Part shown: positions 26,165-33,980 of the stretch, one piece after another
Layout: every line of letters starts with the position of its first letter
How positions within the stretch are numbered: position 1 is the first letter of the stretch
DNA from: Catellatospora methionotrophica
GTDB lineage: Bacteria > Actinomycetota > Actinomycetes > Mycobacteriales > Micromonosporaceae
Assembly (NCBI RefSeq): GCF_011297335.1
Contig: NZ_JAAOTJ010000011.1
Location: forward strand, 62,001 to 126,000
Length of the DNA: 64,000 bases
Reading direction: 5' to 3'
The notes under the pieces: generated by a model
Database searches by the model: none
The model's input: the letters and a program-made list of their open reading frames with translations, nothing else
What the model was told of the DNA's origin: nothing
Program-made: the position numbers and the translations under genes

Positions 26165-26668
26165 TCAGCGCGGGGTGGCGACGAGGCGGCGGAGGGCGCG
26201 GGCCAGGAGGCGGGCGTAGGTGTGTTGGAAGGCGACGACGATCGGGCCTGCGGCTCGGGTGTACCAGCGGGCGGGGCGGCTGAAGGCGATCACCGAGAAC
26301 CAGACCCCGTCGTCGGCGAGTTCGACGAGGAAGGCCTCCTCGCCGGTTTCGGGGTGTCCGGCGAGGGTGCCGTAGGCGAAACCGGCCCGGTGCGGGGTGT
26401 CCTCGACCCACACCACGCGGCAGGGTGCGGGGATACGCAGCGAGGCGATGCCCAGGCCGGAGGTCACCAGGAGGCCTTCGACGGCGCGCGGGCCGTCGGC
26501 GGTGACGCGCACGCCGATCGCGCGCTGCGGGGCGAAGGTCAGCACCGCCTCGGCGGCGGCCGCCATGATCGGCGCGTCGCCGACGCGGGTGCGGTAGCGC
26601 AGGTGGTGGTAGCCGCTCGGCAGTACGGCGTCGCGCGTCGCGCCGACCTCGGCATACGTGAAGCTCAT
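26165..26668 (-). CDS. DUF1990 family protein
   Basis: 167 aa; ATG at 26668 with GGGGGA upstream. YHHLRYRTRVGDA, then RVVWVEDTPHRAGFAYGTLAGHPETGEEAFLVE and WYTRAAGPIVVAFQHTYARLL are the hallmarks of DUF1990, a beta-barrel domain widespread in actinomycetes and plants with no settled function. Cytoplasmic. It lies downstream of, and in the same direction as, the Rieske gene, but a strong hairpin separates them. Confidence 0.88.
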   Translation of the reverse strand: MSFTYAEVGATRDAVLPSGYHHLRYRTRVGDAPIMAAAAEAVLTFAPQRAIGVRVTADGPRAVEGLLVTSGLGIASLRIPAPCRVVWVEDTPHRAGFAYGTLAGHPETGEEAFLVELADDGVWFSVIAFSRPARWYTRAAGPIVVAFQHTYARLLARALRRLVATPR

Positions 26669-26693
26669 CGGGTCCCCCGTGCGGCAGGGCGGC

Positions 26694-26741
26694 AGGAAGG
26701 GCACCTTCCGCTACCGACAACGATAGGAAGGTGCCCTTCCT
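26694..26741 (-). terminator. 16-bp hairpin, GGCACCTTCC family, copy 3
   Basis: Arms 26694-26709 and 26726-26741 pair perfectly around 16 nt, 5 bp past the stop of the Rieske gene on the minus strand. Confidence 0.75.
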
Positions 26742-26746
26742 TCGCC

Positions 26747-27301
26747 TCAGGCGCGGTAGACGGCGGTCGCGTCGGAGGTGGTGCGGATCTCGCGGAGAGG
26801 GCGGGTGGCGGGGCCGCCGGCGACGGAGCCGTCGGCGGCGCGGAAGCGGCTGCCGTGGCAGCCGCACTCGATGACGCCGCCGGCGACGCTGGAGACGATG
26901 CAGCCCTGGTGCGTGCAGACGGCGGAGAACGCCTTGAAGACGCCCTCCTGGGGCTGGGTGACGACCAGGCGCTCGGCGTCGAGCACCACGCCGCCGCCGA
27001 CCGGCACCTTGGCCTTCTCGACGAGTGGATTCGCCTTCGGCGGGGCCGCAGCGGTCGTGCCGGGGCCCGTGGTGCCGGGTGCAGGGCCGGGTCCTGTGGT
27101 GGCGGGAGCCGGACCGCCGGGGCCGGTGGTGGCCGGGGCGGGTTCGGGCAGCGGCTCCTGGGCGGTGTTCTCGCCGTACGTCTGGCAGCCTGCCAGCAGG
27201 GCGGCCGCCCCGGCGGCACCGGCGAGCACGGCCCGCCGCGTGGCGCAGCCCGCCGCGCAGCCGCCGGTGGCCGCGTGGTCGCGCCTCGGTGTCGGGCTCA
27301 T
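26747..27301 (-). CDS. Rieske [2Fe-2S] lipoprotein
   Basis: 184 aa. The start at 27301 overlaps the upstream stop by one base (TGATG). The N-terminus joins a twin-arginine-like RRAVLAG to a lipobox ending LLAGC, suggesting Tat export of the folded cluster protein and lipid anchoring. A Thr/Pro/Gly linker leads to a small Rieske fold with both cluster motifs, CTHQGC and CGCHGS, so both Cys/His pairs are present. The role is electron transfer at the outer membrane face. The coupled DUF6529-type gene suggests a short membrane redox chain; the acceptor is unknown. Confidence 0.92.
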   Translation of the reverse strand: MSPTPRRDHAATGGCAAGCATRRAVLAGAAGAAALLAGCQTYGENTAQEPLPEPAPATTGPGGPAPATTGPGPAPGTTGPGTTAAAPPKANPLVEKAKVPVGGGVVLDAERLVVTQPQEGVFKAFSAVCTHQGCIVSSVAGGVIECGCHGSRFRAADGSVAGGPATRPLREIRTTSDATAVYRA

Positions 27302-27846
27302 CAGAGGTTCACCCCGATCGTGGTGAAGTACCAGAAGGACGAGGTCAGCCACAGTCCGATCAGGGCGGTGAAGACCGCGCCGCCCAGCAGCGGCAGGGTC
27401 CAGCCGGGCAGGCCCCGTTTGGGCAGGCTCAGCATCTTCACCGTGAACGCGCCGAAGAAGAAGCAGCCGAACAGCGAGTGGGCCAGCGTACGGGTGTCGT
27501 AGGTGGCGAAGCCCAGCGCGTACAGGCAGTGCACGGCCACCGGCACGGTCAGCAGGAACGCGAACCGGCCGGACCAGCGGTGCAGCCCGCCGATCCAGGA
27601 CGGCGGCGAACCGAGTTTGCCCCACATCGACAGCGCGCTGACCAGCTGCACCAGCGCGAGCAGCGCCGCGCCGGTGGCCAGCCACACCTTGACGGTCTGC
27701 GGGCTGGAGAACCCCGCCACGTTCACGGCGATCCCGGTGGGCGTGTGCACGCTGCCGTACACGCCCAGCGTCACGGTCACCACCGCCCCGAGCAGCAGCG
27801 GCACGTACAGCCCCGCCGTCGAGACCCGTCTGGCCTGCTCGCTCAT
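27301..27846 (-). CDS. DUF6529-type five-TM membrane protein, possible cytochrome b
   Basis: 181 aa; ATG at 27846 with GGGAAGGGG upstream. About five hydrophobic segments. Histidines sit in or next to helices in GGLHRWSGRFAF, PVAVHCLYALGF and LAHSLFGCFFFG, spaced as in small cytochrome-b-like membrane proteins, so heme binding is plausible but unproven. Translationally coupled to the Rieske gene, which it would feed with electrons or receive them from. Confidence 0.8.
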   Translation of the reverse strand: MSEQARRVSTAGLYVPLLLGAVVTVTLGVYGSVHTPTGIAVNVAGFSSPQTVKVWLATGAALLALVQLVSALSMWGKLGSPPSWIGGLHRWSGRFAFLLTVPVAVHCLYALGFATYDTRTLAHSLFGCFFFGAFTVKMLSLPKRGLPGWTLPLLGGAVFTALIGLWLTSSFWYFTTIGVNL

Positions 27847-27913
27847 CGCTGTCCCCTTCCCGCGCGGACCGCGACGGGCCCGCATTGACGCACGGTCATG
27901 TCGGCGCTCGTGG

Positions 27914-28612
27914 TCATGCGAGCGCGCCGGTGACGGGCGCGGCGGTCAGCTTCGCGCCGTCGACGGTGACCGCGCCGGTGGCGGGGTCGATCGCGGGTGC
28001 GGGCCGCGGCACGTCGTCGACGCTGACGACACCGACCTGGCTGCCGTCGGGCAGCACGATCCAGCCGCCGACGACCTTGGCGCCGCGTACGGTCGCGGTG
28101 GCGCGATAAAGCCCGGACGGCTTGGCGACGGCCTTGACGGTGAACGTCCACCTACGCCCGTTCGCGGCGACCGTGCCGGTGGCCTTGCCGCCGCCGAAGG
28201 CGCCGGTCAGGATCGCGCCCTTCTTGCCGGTCAGCGACAGCTTGCCGTCGGCGGCGGTGCCCTGCAGCCACACCTCGGCCTTCCTGCCGTCGCACAGGTA
28301 CGCCACCGCGACCCCGTCGGTGACCGAGATCGCGATGCTCGCCCCGCCGCCGTCGACGGTGCCCGCCCAGACGGCGTTCACCTTCGCGGCGGGCGCGACC
28401 TCAGGTGACGGCTCCGCCGAGGGTGCGGCCGAGGGTGGCGCGGACGCGGCGGGCGCGGTCGTGGCGGGCGCGGTCGTGGCGGGCGGCGCGCCGAACCCGG
28501 CCGGGTCGGGCTCGTCGCCGCCGCGAGCGGTGACGGTCAGGTTCACGGTGATCAGCACGGCCGCGAGGGCCAGGCCGGCCAGCAGCGTGAGCAGAGGCCC
28601 GTTGCGCTTCAT
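27914..28612 (-). CDS. Membrane-anchored extracytoplasmic protein
   Basis: 232 aa. MKRNGPLLTLLAGLALAAV with the following residues is a signal anchor; then come an Ala/Thr/Pro-rich spacer (about 30-80) and a beta-rich domain with WAGTVDGGGASIAISVTDG, YLCDGRKAEVWLQGTA and a second similar strand set. It resembles extracellular lipocalin- or barrel-like domains by eye, but I do not recognise a family. First gene of the minus-strand group that continues into the DUF6529/Rieske pair (67-bp gap), so possibly part of the same redox unit. Confidence 0.7.
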   Translation of the reverse strand: MKRNGPLLTLLAGLALAAVLITVNLTVTARGGDEPDPAGFGAPPATTAPATTAPAASAPPSAAPSAEPSPEVAPAAKVNAVWAGTVDGGGASIAISVTDGVAVAYLCDGRKAEVWLQGTAADGKLSLTGKKGAILTGAFGGGKATGTVAANGRRWTFTVKAVAKPSGLYRATATVRGAKVVGGWIVLPDGSQVGVVSVDDVPRPAPAIDPATGAVTVDGAKLTAAPVTGALA

Positions 28613-28734
28613 GGTCAGCTCCTAACGCCGCCGGACACCGGCGGCGCGTCCAGCCAACCGCGTACGCGCGGGCGGGTCTGCGTACTAGTCCACACAGCGG
28701 ATTCGCGACAGTGCTGCGGTGCTGCCGTACGGCG

Positions 28735-28740
28735 TAGGGT
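28735..28740 (+). promoter_or_regulatory. Leaderless -10 box for the adenylate cyclase gene
   Basis: TAGGGT exactly 6 nt before the GTG start at 28747, which fixes that start. Confidence 0.5.
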
Positions 28741-28746
28741 GTCGGC

Positions 28747-30456
28747 GTGTCGCGGCCCTTCCTCCCTCCCGCCGTCCAGCCGGTGCGCGCCCTGGTCTGG
28801 CTGCTGCACCTGGCGCTGCCGATGGCGGGGCTGTGGCTGCTGCTGGCCGTGCCCGGCGCGGACATCTCCTGGCACGACGCGCACAGCCACTTCTGGCTGG
28901 TGCTGATCGTGGCGGCGGTGAACGTGGTGCTGGGCATCCGGATCTCGGCCGTGGCGCGTAAACGGGCCGACGCGCGGCTGCTGCTGGTGTCGCTGGCGTT
29001 CCTGGCCAGCGCCGGGTTCCTGCTGCTGCACGCGCTGGCCACGCCCGGTGTGCTGGTGCACCACCCGTCCGTCGGCTTCGACCTGTCGCAGCCGGTCGGT
29101 CTGGCCGTCGCGGCGGTGTTCGCACTGGTGTCGGCGCTGCCGCTGGAGGGCGCGCGGGGTGCGGCGGTGCTACGGGCGCGGCCGTTCCTGCAGGGTGGGC
29201 TGTGGCTGCTGATCCTGGGCTGGGGCACGGTCGAGCTGCTGGACCTGCCGCCGCTGAACGCCCGGCCCGGCCCGCGCGACGTGCAGGGCGTGATGGCCTG
29301 GGTCACCGCGGTCACGGTCGTGCTCTACCTGGTCGCCGCGCTGCGCTACTTCGCCATGCACCGGCGCAAGCCCGCCGCGATGCTGATCAGCATCGTCACC
29401 GCGTTCACGCTGCTGGCCGAGTCGAGCGTGGCGGTGCTGCTGGCGTACAAGTGGCAGCTGTCCTGGTGGGAGTGGCACCTGCTGCTGGCGTTCGCGTTCG
29501 GCTTCGTCGCCTACAGCGCGTACGTGCAGTACGGCCGCGAGGGCGGCAGCGCGGGCCTGTTCGACGCGATCACCCTGGACCAGACCGCCCGCGCGATCCG
29601 CGCCGAGTACGGTGCCGCGCTGGAGGAGCTGGTCACCGCGTTGCAGGAGCGCGAGCGCACCGGGGCGGCCACCGGGCCGGTCGCCGCCCGGCTGGCCGAG
29701 CGGTTCGGGCTGACCGAGGGCCAGACCGCGGTGCTCGACCGGGCCGCCGCCGCGCTGTCGGCCGAGCGCGAGGTGTCGCGCACGCTGGGCACCCTGTTCC
29801 GGCACTACCTGTCGCCGGACGTGGCCGCCGCGCTGCTGGCCGACCCCGACCAGGCCGCGCTGGGCGGCGAGGTGGTCGAGGTGACCGCGCTGTTCGCCGA
29901 CCTGCGCGGCTTCACCACCTTCTCGGAAGGCGTCGAACCGGCCGAGATCGTACGCATGCTCAACCGCTACCACGCCGTGGCCGTGCCCGCGATCCTCGAC
30001 AACGGCGGCACCGTGGTGCAGTTCGTCGGCGACGCCCTGCTGGCGCTGTTCAACGCCCCGGCCCGGCAGCCCGACCACGCGCTGCGGGCGGTGCGCGCGG
30101 CACTGGCCATGCAGCGCGGGGTCGACGCGATCGCCGCCGGGCACCCCGACTGGCCGCGTTTCCGGGTCGGCGCGAACACCGGCCCGGCGCTGGTCGGCAA
30201 CATCGGCAGCGAGCAGCTGCGCGGCTTCAACGCGATGGGCGACGCGGTCAACGTCGCGGCCCGCCTGCAGACGCTGGCCGAACCGGGCCAGGTCGTCATC
30301 GGCGAGGCGACCCGGCTGGCCGCCGGGGCCGCGATCACCGCCCAGCCGCTGGGCGACCTGCCGGTCAAGGGCCGCGTCGCGACGGTACGCGCGTACACCG
30401 TGACCGGCCTGCACATCCCGGCACAGGCCCGGCCGCACCGCGCGGAGCAGCCGTGA
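28747..30456 (+). CDS. Membrane-bound class III adenylate/guanylate cyclase
   Basis: 569 aa. The first about 270 residues are a multi-helix membrane sensor (for example LVWLLHLALPMAGLWLLLAV, LLLAFAFGFVAYSAYVQY); a helical linker follows, then the catalytic domain (about 377-545). FADLRGFTTFSEG carries the first metal Asp, VGDALLALF the second, and GANTGPALVGNIGS plus AMGDAVNVAARLQ the transition-state Asn/Arg region. These produce cAMP (less often cGMP). It overlaps the Crp/Fnr gene by GTGA, so enzyme and receptor are translated together. Confidence 0.93.
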   Translation: MSRPFLPPAVQPVRALVWLLHLALPMAGLWLLLAVPGADISWHDAHSHFWLVLIVAAVNVVLGIRISAVARKRADARLLLVSLAFLASAGFLLLHALATPGVLVHHPSVGFDLSQPVGLAVAAVFALVSALPLEGARGAAVLRARPFLQGGLWLLILGWGTVELLDLPPLNARPGPRDVQGVMAWVTAVTVVLYLVAALRYFAMHRRKPAAMLISIVTAFTLLAESSVAVLLAYKWQLSWWEWHLLLAFAFGFVAYSAYVQYGREGGSAGLFDAITLDQTARAIRAEYGAALEELVTALQERERTGAATGPVAARLAERFGLTEGQTAVLDRAAAALSAEREVSRTLGTLFRHYLSPDVAAALLADPDQAALGGEVVEVTALFADLRGFTTFSEGVEPAEIVRMLNRYHAVAVPAILDNGGTVVQFVGDALLALFNAPARQPDHALRAVRAALAMQRGVDAIAAGHPDWPRFRVGANTGPALVGNIGSEQLRGFNAMGDAVNVAARLQTLAEPGQVVIGEATRLAAGAAITAQPLGDLPVKGRVATVRAYTVTGLHIPAQARPHRAEQP

Positions 30457-31121
30457 GCGGCGACTTCTGGAGCCTGCTCACGCCTGCCGAGCAGGAGCAG
30501 TTCACCCGCCGCAGCATGCTGCGCCGGTGGAGCCGCGGCGAGGTGCTGTGCCGGGAGGCGGACCGGTCCGACTGGGTCGCCATGCTGCGCGGTGGGCGGG
30601 TCAAGGCGTCCTCGCACACCGCCTCCGGTGGCGAGGTCGTGCTCGCCGTACGCGGACCCGGCGCGCTGCTCGGCGAGCTGTCCGCGGTGGACCGCGCGCC
30701 GCGGTCGGCGACGCTGACCGCGCTGGAGCCGGTGACGGCGCTGGTCATGGCGTTGCCGGAGTTCGAGGCATACCTGCAGGCGCACGGGCGGGTGGCGTTC
30801 CTGCTGATGCGGCTGCTCACCGAGCGGCTGCGCGACGCCGACCGCAAACGTGTCGAGTTCGGCGCGCAGGACAGCACCGGCCGGGTCGCCGCGCGCCTGG
30901 TCGAGCTGGCCGAGCGGTTCGGCCGGGCGGACGGCGACGTGATCGCGATCGCGCTGCCGCTGTCGCAGGATGAGCTGGCGGGGTGGGTGGGCGCGTCGCG
31001 GGAGGCGGTCAGCAAGGCGCTGGGGGTGCTGCGGGCCGCGGGCTGGATCCGCACCAGCCGGATGTCGGTGACCGTGCTGGATCTGGGCGCGCTGCGGGCG
31101 CGCGCCGGACTGCCCGGTTGA
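30453..31121 (+). CDS. Crp/Fnr family transcriptional regulator
   Basis: 222 aa from GTG at 30453, inside the cyclase stop. The N-terminal cyclic-nucleotide domain has GPGALLGELSAVDRAPRSATLTALEP, keeping the Gly-Glu and Arg-Ser-Ala that hold phosphate and ribose in cAMP-binding members. A dimer helix leads to the winged helix with LSQDELAGWVGASREAVSKALGVLR as HTH. There are no Fe-S cysteines, so not an FNR oxygen sensor. I infer it responds to the cAMP made by its partner; candidate targets are the divergent redox operon at 26.7-28.6 kb and the genes downstream. Confidence 0.92.
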   Translation: MSGDFWSLLTPAEQEQFTRRSMLRRWSRGEVLCREADRSDWVAMLRGGRVKASSHTASGGEVVLAVRGPGALLGELSAVDRAPRSATLTALEPVTALVMALPEFEAYLQAHGRVAFLLMRLLTERLRDADRKRVEFGAQDSTGRVAARLVELAERFGRADGDVIAIALPLSQDELAGWVGASREAVSKALGVLRAAGWIRTSRMSVTVLDLGALRARAGLPG

Positions 31122-31122
31122 G

Positions 31123-31128
31123 TAGATT
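31123..31128 (+). promoter_or_regulatory. Leaderless -10 box for the first lipoprotein gene
   Basis: TAGATT 7 nt before the GTG at 31136, immediately after the crp-like stop. Confidence 0.5.
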
Positions 31129-31135
31129 GCCCTGT

Positions 31136-31657
31136 GTGCACCGTTCACTGACATCCGCCCGGAGACGTCCGCGCCCCGGCCGCCGCCTGCTGCCCGCCCT
31201 GATCGCCGTGCTACTGCCGGTGCTCGCCGCCTGCTCCGGCGGCGAGCAGGCGCCGCCGCCCGGCCCGGAGCCGGTCGCGCACGACACCGTCATCAACGTG
31301 GTCCGCAACGGCGGCCGGCCCTTCCGCGACGAGAGCGCGGTGGTGCTGCCCGACGGATCGTGGCGCACCTACCACCGCGGCCTGGACCGGGCCTCCGGCA
31401 CGCTGACCGTCCAGCAGCAGGCACAGCTGACGGCGCTGCTGGCCGACCCGCGCCTGCGTGAGGAGGGGCTGCAGAGCTACCCGCCGGCCGGGTGCCCGGA
31501 AGCCCTGCGGGTCTGGGTGTACGTCGTACACCCGGACCGGACCTTCACCGTCGGGTACGCCGAGTGCCCGGACGCGGCCGCGCCGCCGGTGGCCGCGGGC
31601 ATCGCCCGGCTGCTGATGGACTCGACCGACTGGGTCGGCGCACGCGCCGCGATCTAG
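31136..31657 (+). CDS. Lipoprotein, emfourin-like
   Basis: 173 aa from GTG at 31136, set by the -10 box and by the signal peptide: Arg-rich start, LLPALIAVLLPV, lipobox LAAC. The lipid-anchored part has an early R-N-G-G strand, SWRTYHRGLDRASG, then LTVQQQAQLTALLADPRL and a Cys pair (CPEALRVWVYV ... ECPD). The order of elements matches the next gene and resembles emfourin-type inhibitors of thermolysin-family proteases. That is a resemblance by eye; no M4 protease is seen in this window. Paralogue of the following gene. Confidence 0.75.
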   Translation: MHRSLTSARRRPRPGRRLLPALIAVLLPVLAACSGGEQAPPPGPEPVAHDTVINVVRNGGRPFRDESAVVLPDGSWRTYHRGLDRASGTLTVQQQAQLTALLADPRLREEGLQSYPPAGCPEALRVWVYVVHPDRTFTVGYAECPDAAAPPVAAGIARLLMDSTDWVGARAAI

Positions 31658-31666
31658 CAGCGGGCA

Positions 31667-31672
31667 TAGACT
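31667..31672 (+). promoter_or_regulatory. Leaderless -10 box for the second lipoprotein gene
   Basis: TAGACT 7 nt before the ATG at 31680; same geometry as its paralogue and as recQ downstream. Confidence 0.5.
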
Positions 31673-31679
31673 GGCGCTC

Positions 31680-32216
31680 ATGGATCTGACACCGCTGTCC
31701 GGCAACCGGCCCGCGATCCGGGGCGTCCCAGGACACATGACCGCACTGCGTATCGCCGCCCTGGTGGCCCTGCTGTCGCTCACCACGGCCTGCGCTCCCG
31801 GCCCCGCCGACCCCGGCGCGTCGCCCAGTCCCGGCGAGGCGTCCCCACCCGGCCCGGCCTCGGTCGCCGTGCACCGGACCGGCGGCTTCGCGGGCGTCGA
31901 CGACCAGATCACGGTCGACCCGGCAGGGGTCTGGACAGCGACGGACCGTGCCAGAACCCGCAAATCGGGTGAACTGACCACTTCGGAGCGGGAGCAGTTG
32001 CAGGCCCTGGCGGCCGACCCGCGCCTGGACACCGAGGCCACCCGGCCCACCACCCCGCCGAAGTGCGCGGATGCCTTCCAGTACACGGTTACCGTGGACC
32101 GGACCGGCGGCGCGGGGACCGTCATCGTCGCCTTCACCGACTGCCCCGGTGACGAAAATATGCCAGCGGCCGCCGCCGCGATCGCGAACCTGGTCACGGG
32201 TGCTGCGGGCGGCTGA
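31680..32216 (+). CDS. Lipoprotein, emfourin-like paralogue
   Basis: 178 aa from the leaderless ATG at 31680; a second ATG at 31737 would start right at the hydrophobic core (ALRIAALVALLSL, lipobox TTAC). The mature protein, after an Ala/Pro/Ser linker, opens VAVHRTGGFAGVDDQITVD and continues to LTTSEREQLQALAADPRL and CADAFQYTVTVDRTGG, closing with DCPG. The GG-F-AG-VD start and D-A-F-Y strand are what suggest emfourin. Two Cys probably form a disulfide. About one-third identical to its neighbour by eye, so a tandem duplication. Confidence 0.78.
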   Translation: MDLTPLSGNRPAIRGVPGHMTALRIAALVALLSLTTACAPGPADPGASPSPGEASPPGPASVAVHRTGGFAGVDDQITVDPAGVWTATDRARTRKSGELTTSEREQLQALAADPRLDTEATRPTTPPKCADAFQYTVTVDRTGGAGTVIVAFTDCPGDENMPAAAAAIANLVTGAAGG

Positions 32217-32278
32217 TCTTCATCCATACGCGTCTACGGACGGCATGCCGGTGACGTTTGCGTGTCGCCCGAACTGGT

Positions 32279-32284
32279 TAGAGT
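32279..32284 (+). promoter_or_regulatory. Leaderless -10 box for recQ
   Basis: TAGAGT 7 nt before the ATG at 32292, with TTTGCG (32257-32262) 16 bp upstream as -35. It decides between the ATG and an upstream in-frame GTG at 32262. Confidence 0.5.
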
Positions 32285-32291
32285 CGCGGCG

Positions 32292-33929
32292 ATGATGTTC
32301 TTATTCCGCTCCCTGCGCCTGCGTCGCGCCGCCCGTGACCACTTCGGCTGGAACCGGTTGCGGCCCGCGCAGCTGGACGCCATGCGCGCCCTGCTGCGCG
32401 GCCGCGACGCGGTGGTGGTGCTGCCCACCGGTGGCGGAAAGTCGGCCGTCTACCAGGTCACCGCGTCCCTCCTGAAGGGACCGACGGTGGTGATCTCGCC
32501 GCTGCTGGCCCTGCAGCAGGACCAGATCGCCAACCTCAACGACCGCGGCAACCCGGCACTGCGGGCGGTGCGGATCAGCTCGGTGGAGACCCCCGCCAAG
32601 CAGGCCGCGGCCCTGCAGGAGCTGCGCGCGGGCACGGCCCGGTTCCTGTTCATCACGCCCGAGCAGCTCAGCTCGCCGGAGCGGATGGCCGAGGTGAAGG
32701 CGCTGCGCCCGGCGCTGGTCGCGGTCGACGAGGCGCACTGCATCTCGTCGTGGGGCCACGACTTCCGGCCCGACTACCTGACCATCGGGCACCTGATCCG
32801 GGGCCTGGGCCGCCCGCCCGTGGTCGCGCTGACGGCCACCGCGTCGCCGCCGATGCGCGAGGACATCATCGCCCGGCTCCAGCTGCGCAAGCCCAAGGTG
32901 GTGCTGACCGGGCTGGACCGGCCCAACCTGTTCCTGGAGTCGACCCACTGCCCCAGCGAGGACTACCGCTGGCGGCGGCTGCTCAAGCTGCTGGAGGAGG
33001 CCACCCCGCCGGGCATCGTGTACGTGCCGACCCGGCGCGCCGCCGAGGAGTTGACCCAGCGGCTCAACGAGGCGGGTTACGAGGCCACGGCATACCACGG
33101 GGGCATGGCGGCGGGGGTGCGCACGCGGGCGCACGAGGCGTTCCTCGCCGACCGGGTGCCGATCATGGTCGCCACCTCCGCGTTCGGCATGGGCATCGAC
33201 AAGCCGAACATCCGCTTCGTGGTGCACATGGCCCTGCCCGACTCCCCCGACAGCTACCTGCAGGAGATCGGCCGGGCGGGCCGCGACGGCGAGCCCGCGC
33301 ACGCGCTGCTGCTGCACCGGGCCGAGGACGTGGCCCTGCAACGATTCTTCAACGGCGGCGCACCCGACCTCGCCGAGCTGCGCACCGTCGCCGCCGCCCT
33401 GCACAGCGGCCCGGTCACCAAGACGGCGCTGGCCAAGACCACCGGCTACAACGCCCGCAAGCTCGCCGCGCACCTGAGCCTGCTGGAGCAGGTCGGCGCG
33501 GTGGCCACCGGCGCCAAGGGCGAGCTGAGCGTGCCGCGCTTCGCGCCGCTGCCCGACCAGGCGGCCCGCGACGCGATCGCCGAACACGGGCGATACCAGG
33601 CGGGGCAGCGCTCGCGCACCGACATGATGCGCCGCTTCGCCGAGATGCGCGGCTGCCGGGTGCAGGCGCTGCTGGGCTACTTCGGCGAGCAGCTCAACGA
33701 CGTCTGCGGGCACTGCGACAGCTGCCACGAGGGAACCTCGGAGGCGCTGCCCGACGACGGCCTGCCGTACCCGCTGCACAGCACGGTGCGGCACGCGGAC
33801 TGGGGCAAGGGCATGGTGCTCGGCTACGAGAAGGACCGGATGACGGTCCTGTTCGACCAGGTCGGCTACAAGACGCTCGCGGTCGCCGTGGTGACCGCGC
33901 AGAACCTGCTGGTCCTCGAACGCGGCTGA
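32292..33929 (+). CDS. recQ: RecQ family ATP-dependent DNA helicase
   Basis: 545 aa. SF2 helicase motifs in order: LPTGGGKS (Walker A, 44-51), VDEAHCISSWGHDFRPDYL (motif II and the RecQ aromatic loop, near 145), LTATASPP (motif III), MVATSAFGMGIDKPNIRFVVH (motif V) and IGRAGRDG (motif VI). A zinc-binding set follows (C of RGCRVQALL and CGHCDSC). A short winged-helix-like stretch precedes it (GPVTKTALAKTTGYNARKLAAHL), an unusual order. No HRDC domain; the end is a small beta-barrel-like tail (HADWGKGMVLGYEKDRMTVLF). It unwinds DNA 3' to 5' in recombination and repair. Confidence 0.92.
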   Translation: MMFLFRSLRLRRAARDHFGWNRLRPAQLDAMRALLRGRDAVVVLPTGGGKSAVYQVTASLLKGPTVVISPLLALQQDQIANLNDRGNPALRAVRISSVETPAKQAAALQELRAGTARFLFITPEQLSSPERMAEVKALRPALVAVDEAHCISSWGHDFRPDYLTIGHLIRGLGRPPVVALTATASPPMREDIIARLQLRKPKVVLTGLDRPNLFLESTHCPSEDYRWRRLLKLLEEATPPGIVYVPTRRAAEELTQRLNEAGYEATAYHGGMAAGVRTRAHEAFLADRVPIMVATSAFGMGIDKPNIRFVVHMALPDSPDSYLQEIGRAGRDGEPAHALLLHRAEDVALQRFFNGGAPDLAELRTVAAALHSGPVTKTALAKTTGYNARKLAAHLSLLEQVGAVATGAKGELSVPRFAPLPDQAARDAIAEHGRYQAGQRSRTDMMRRFAEMRGCRVQALLGYFGEQLNDVCGHCDSCHEGTSEALPDDGLPYPLHSTVRHADWGKGMVLGYEKDRMTVLFDQVGYKTLAVAVVTAQNLLVLERG

Positions 33930-33977
33930 TCCCGCCGGGCCCGACCGGGGAAGAGATGGCCGGGCCCGGCGGGATCA
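33927..33977. terminator. 17-bp hairpin including the recQ stop codon
   Basis: Arms 33927-33943 and 33961-33977 pair perfectly around 17 nt. The TGA of recQ is the first three bases of the left arm. Serves both convergent genes. Confidence 0.7.
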
Positions 33978-33980
33978 GGG

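Noticed and set aside
28626-28646. 9-bp hairpin between the minus-strand membrane-anchored gene and the cyclase gene
   Set aside because: It lies between divergent starts, so it cannot terminate either gene; likely chance in GC-rich DNA.
29202-30452. Plus-strand open frame running into the Crp-like gene
   Set aside because: Its first 400 codons are Arg/Ala/Gly-rich and overlap the cyclase in another frame; only the part from 30453 is a real protein.
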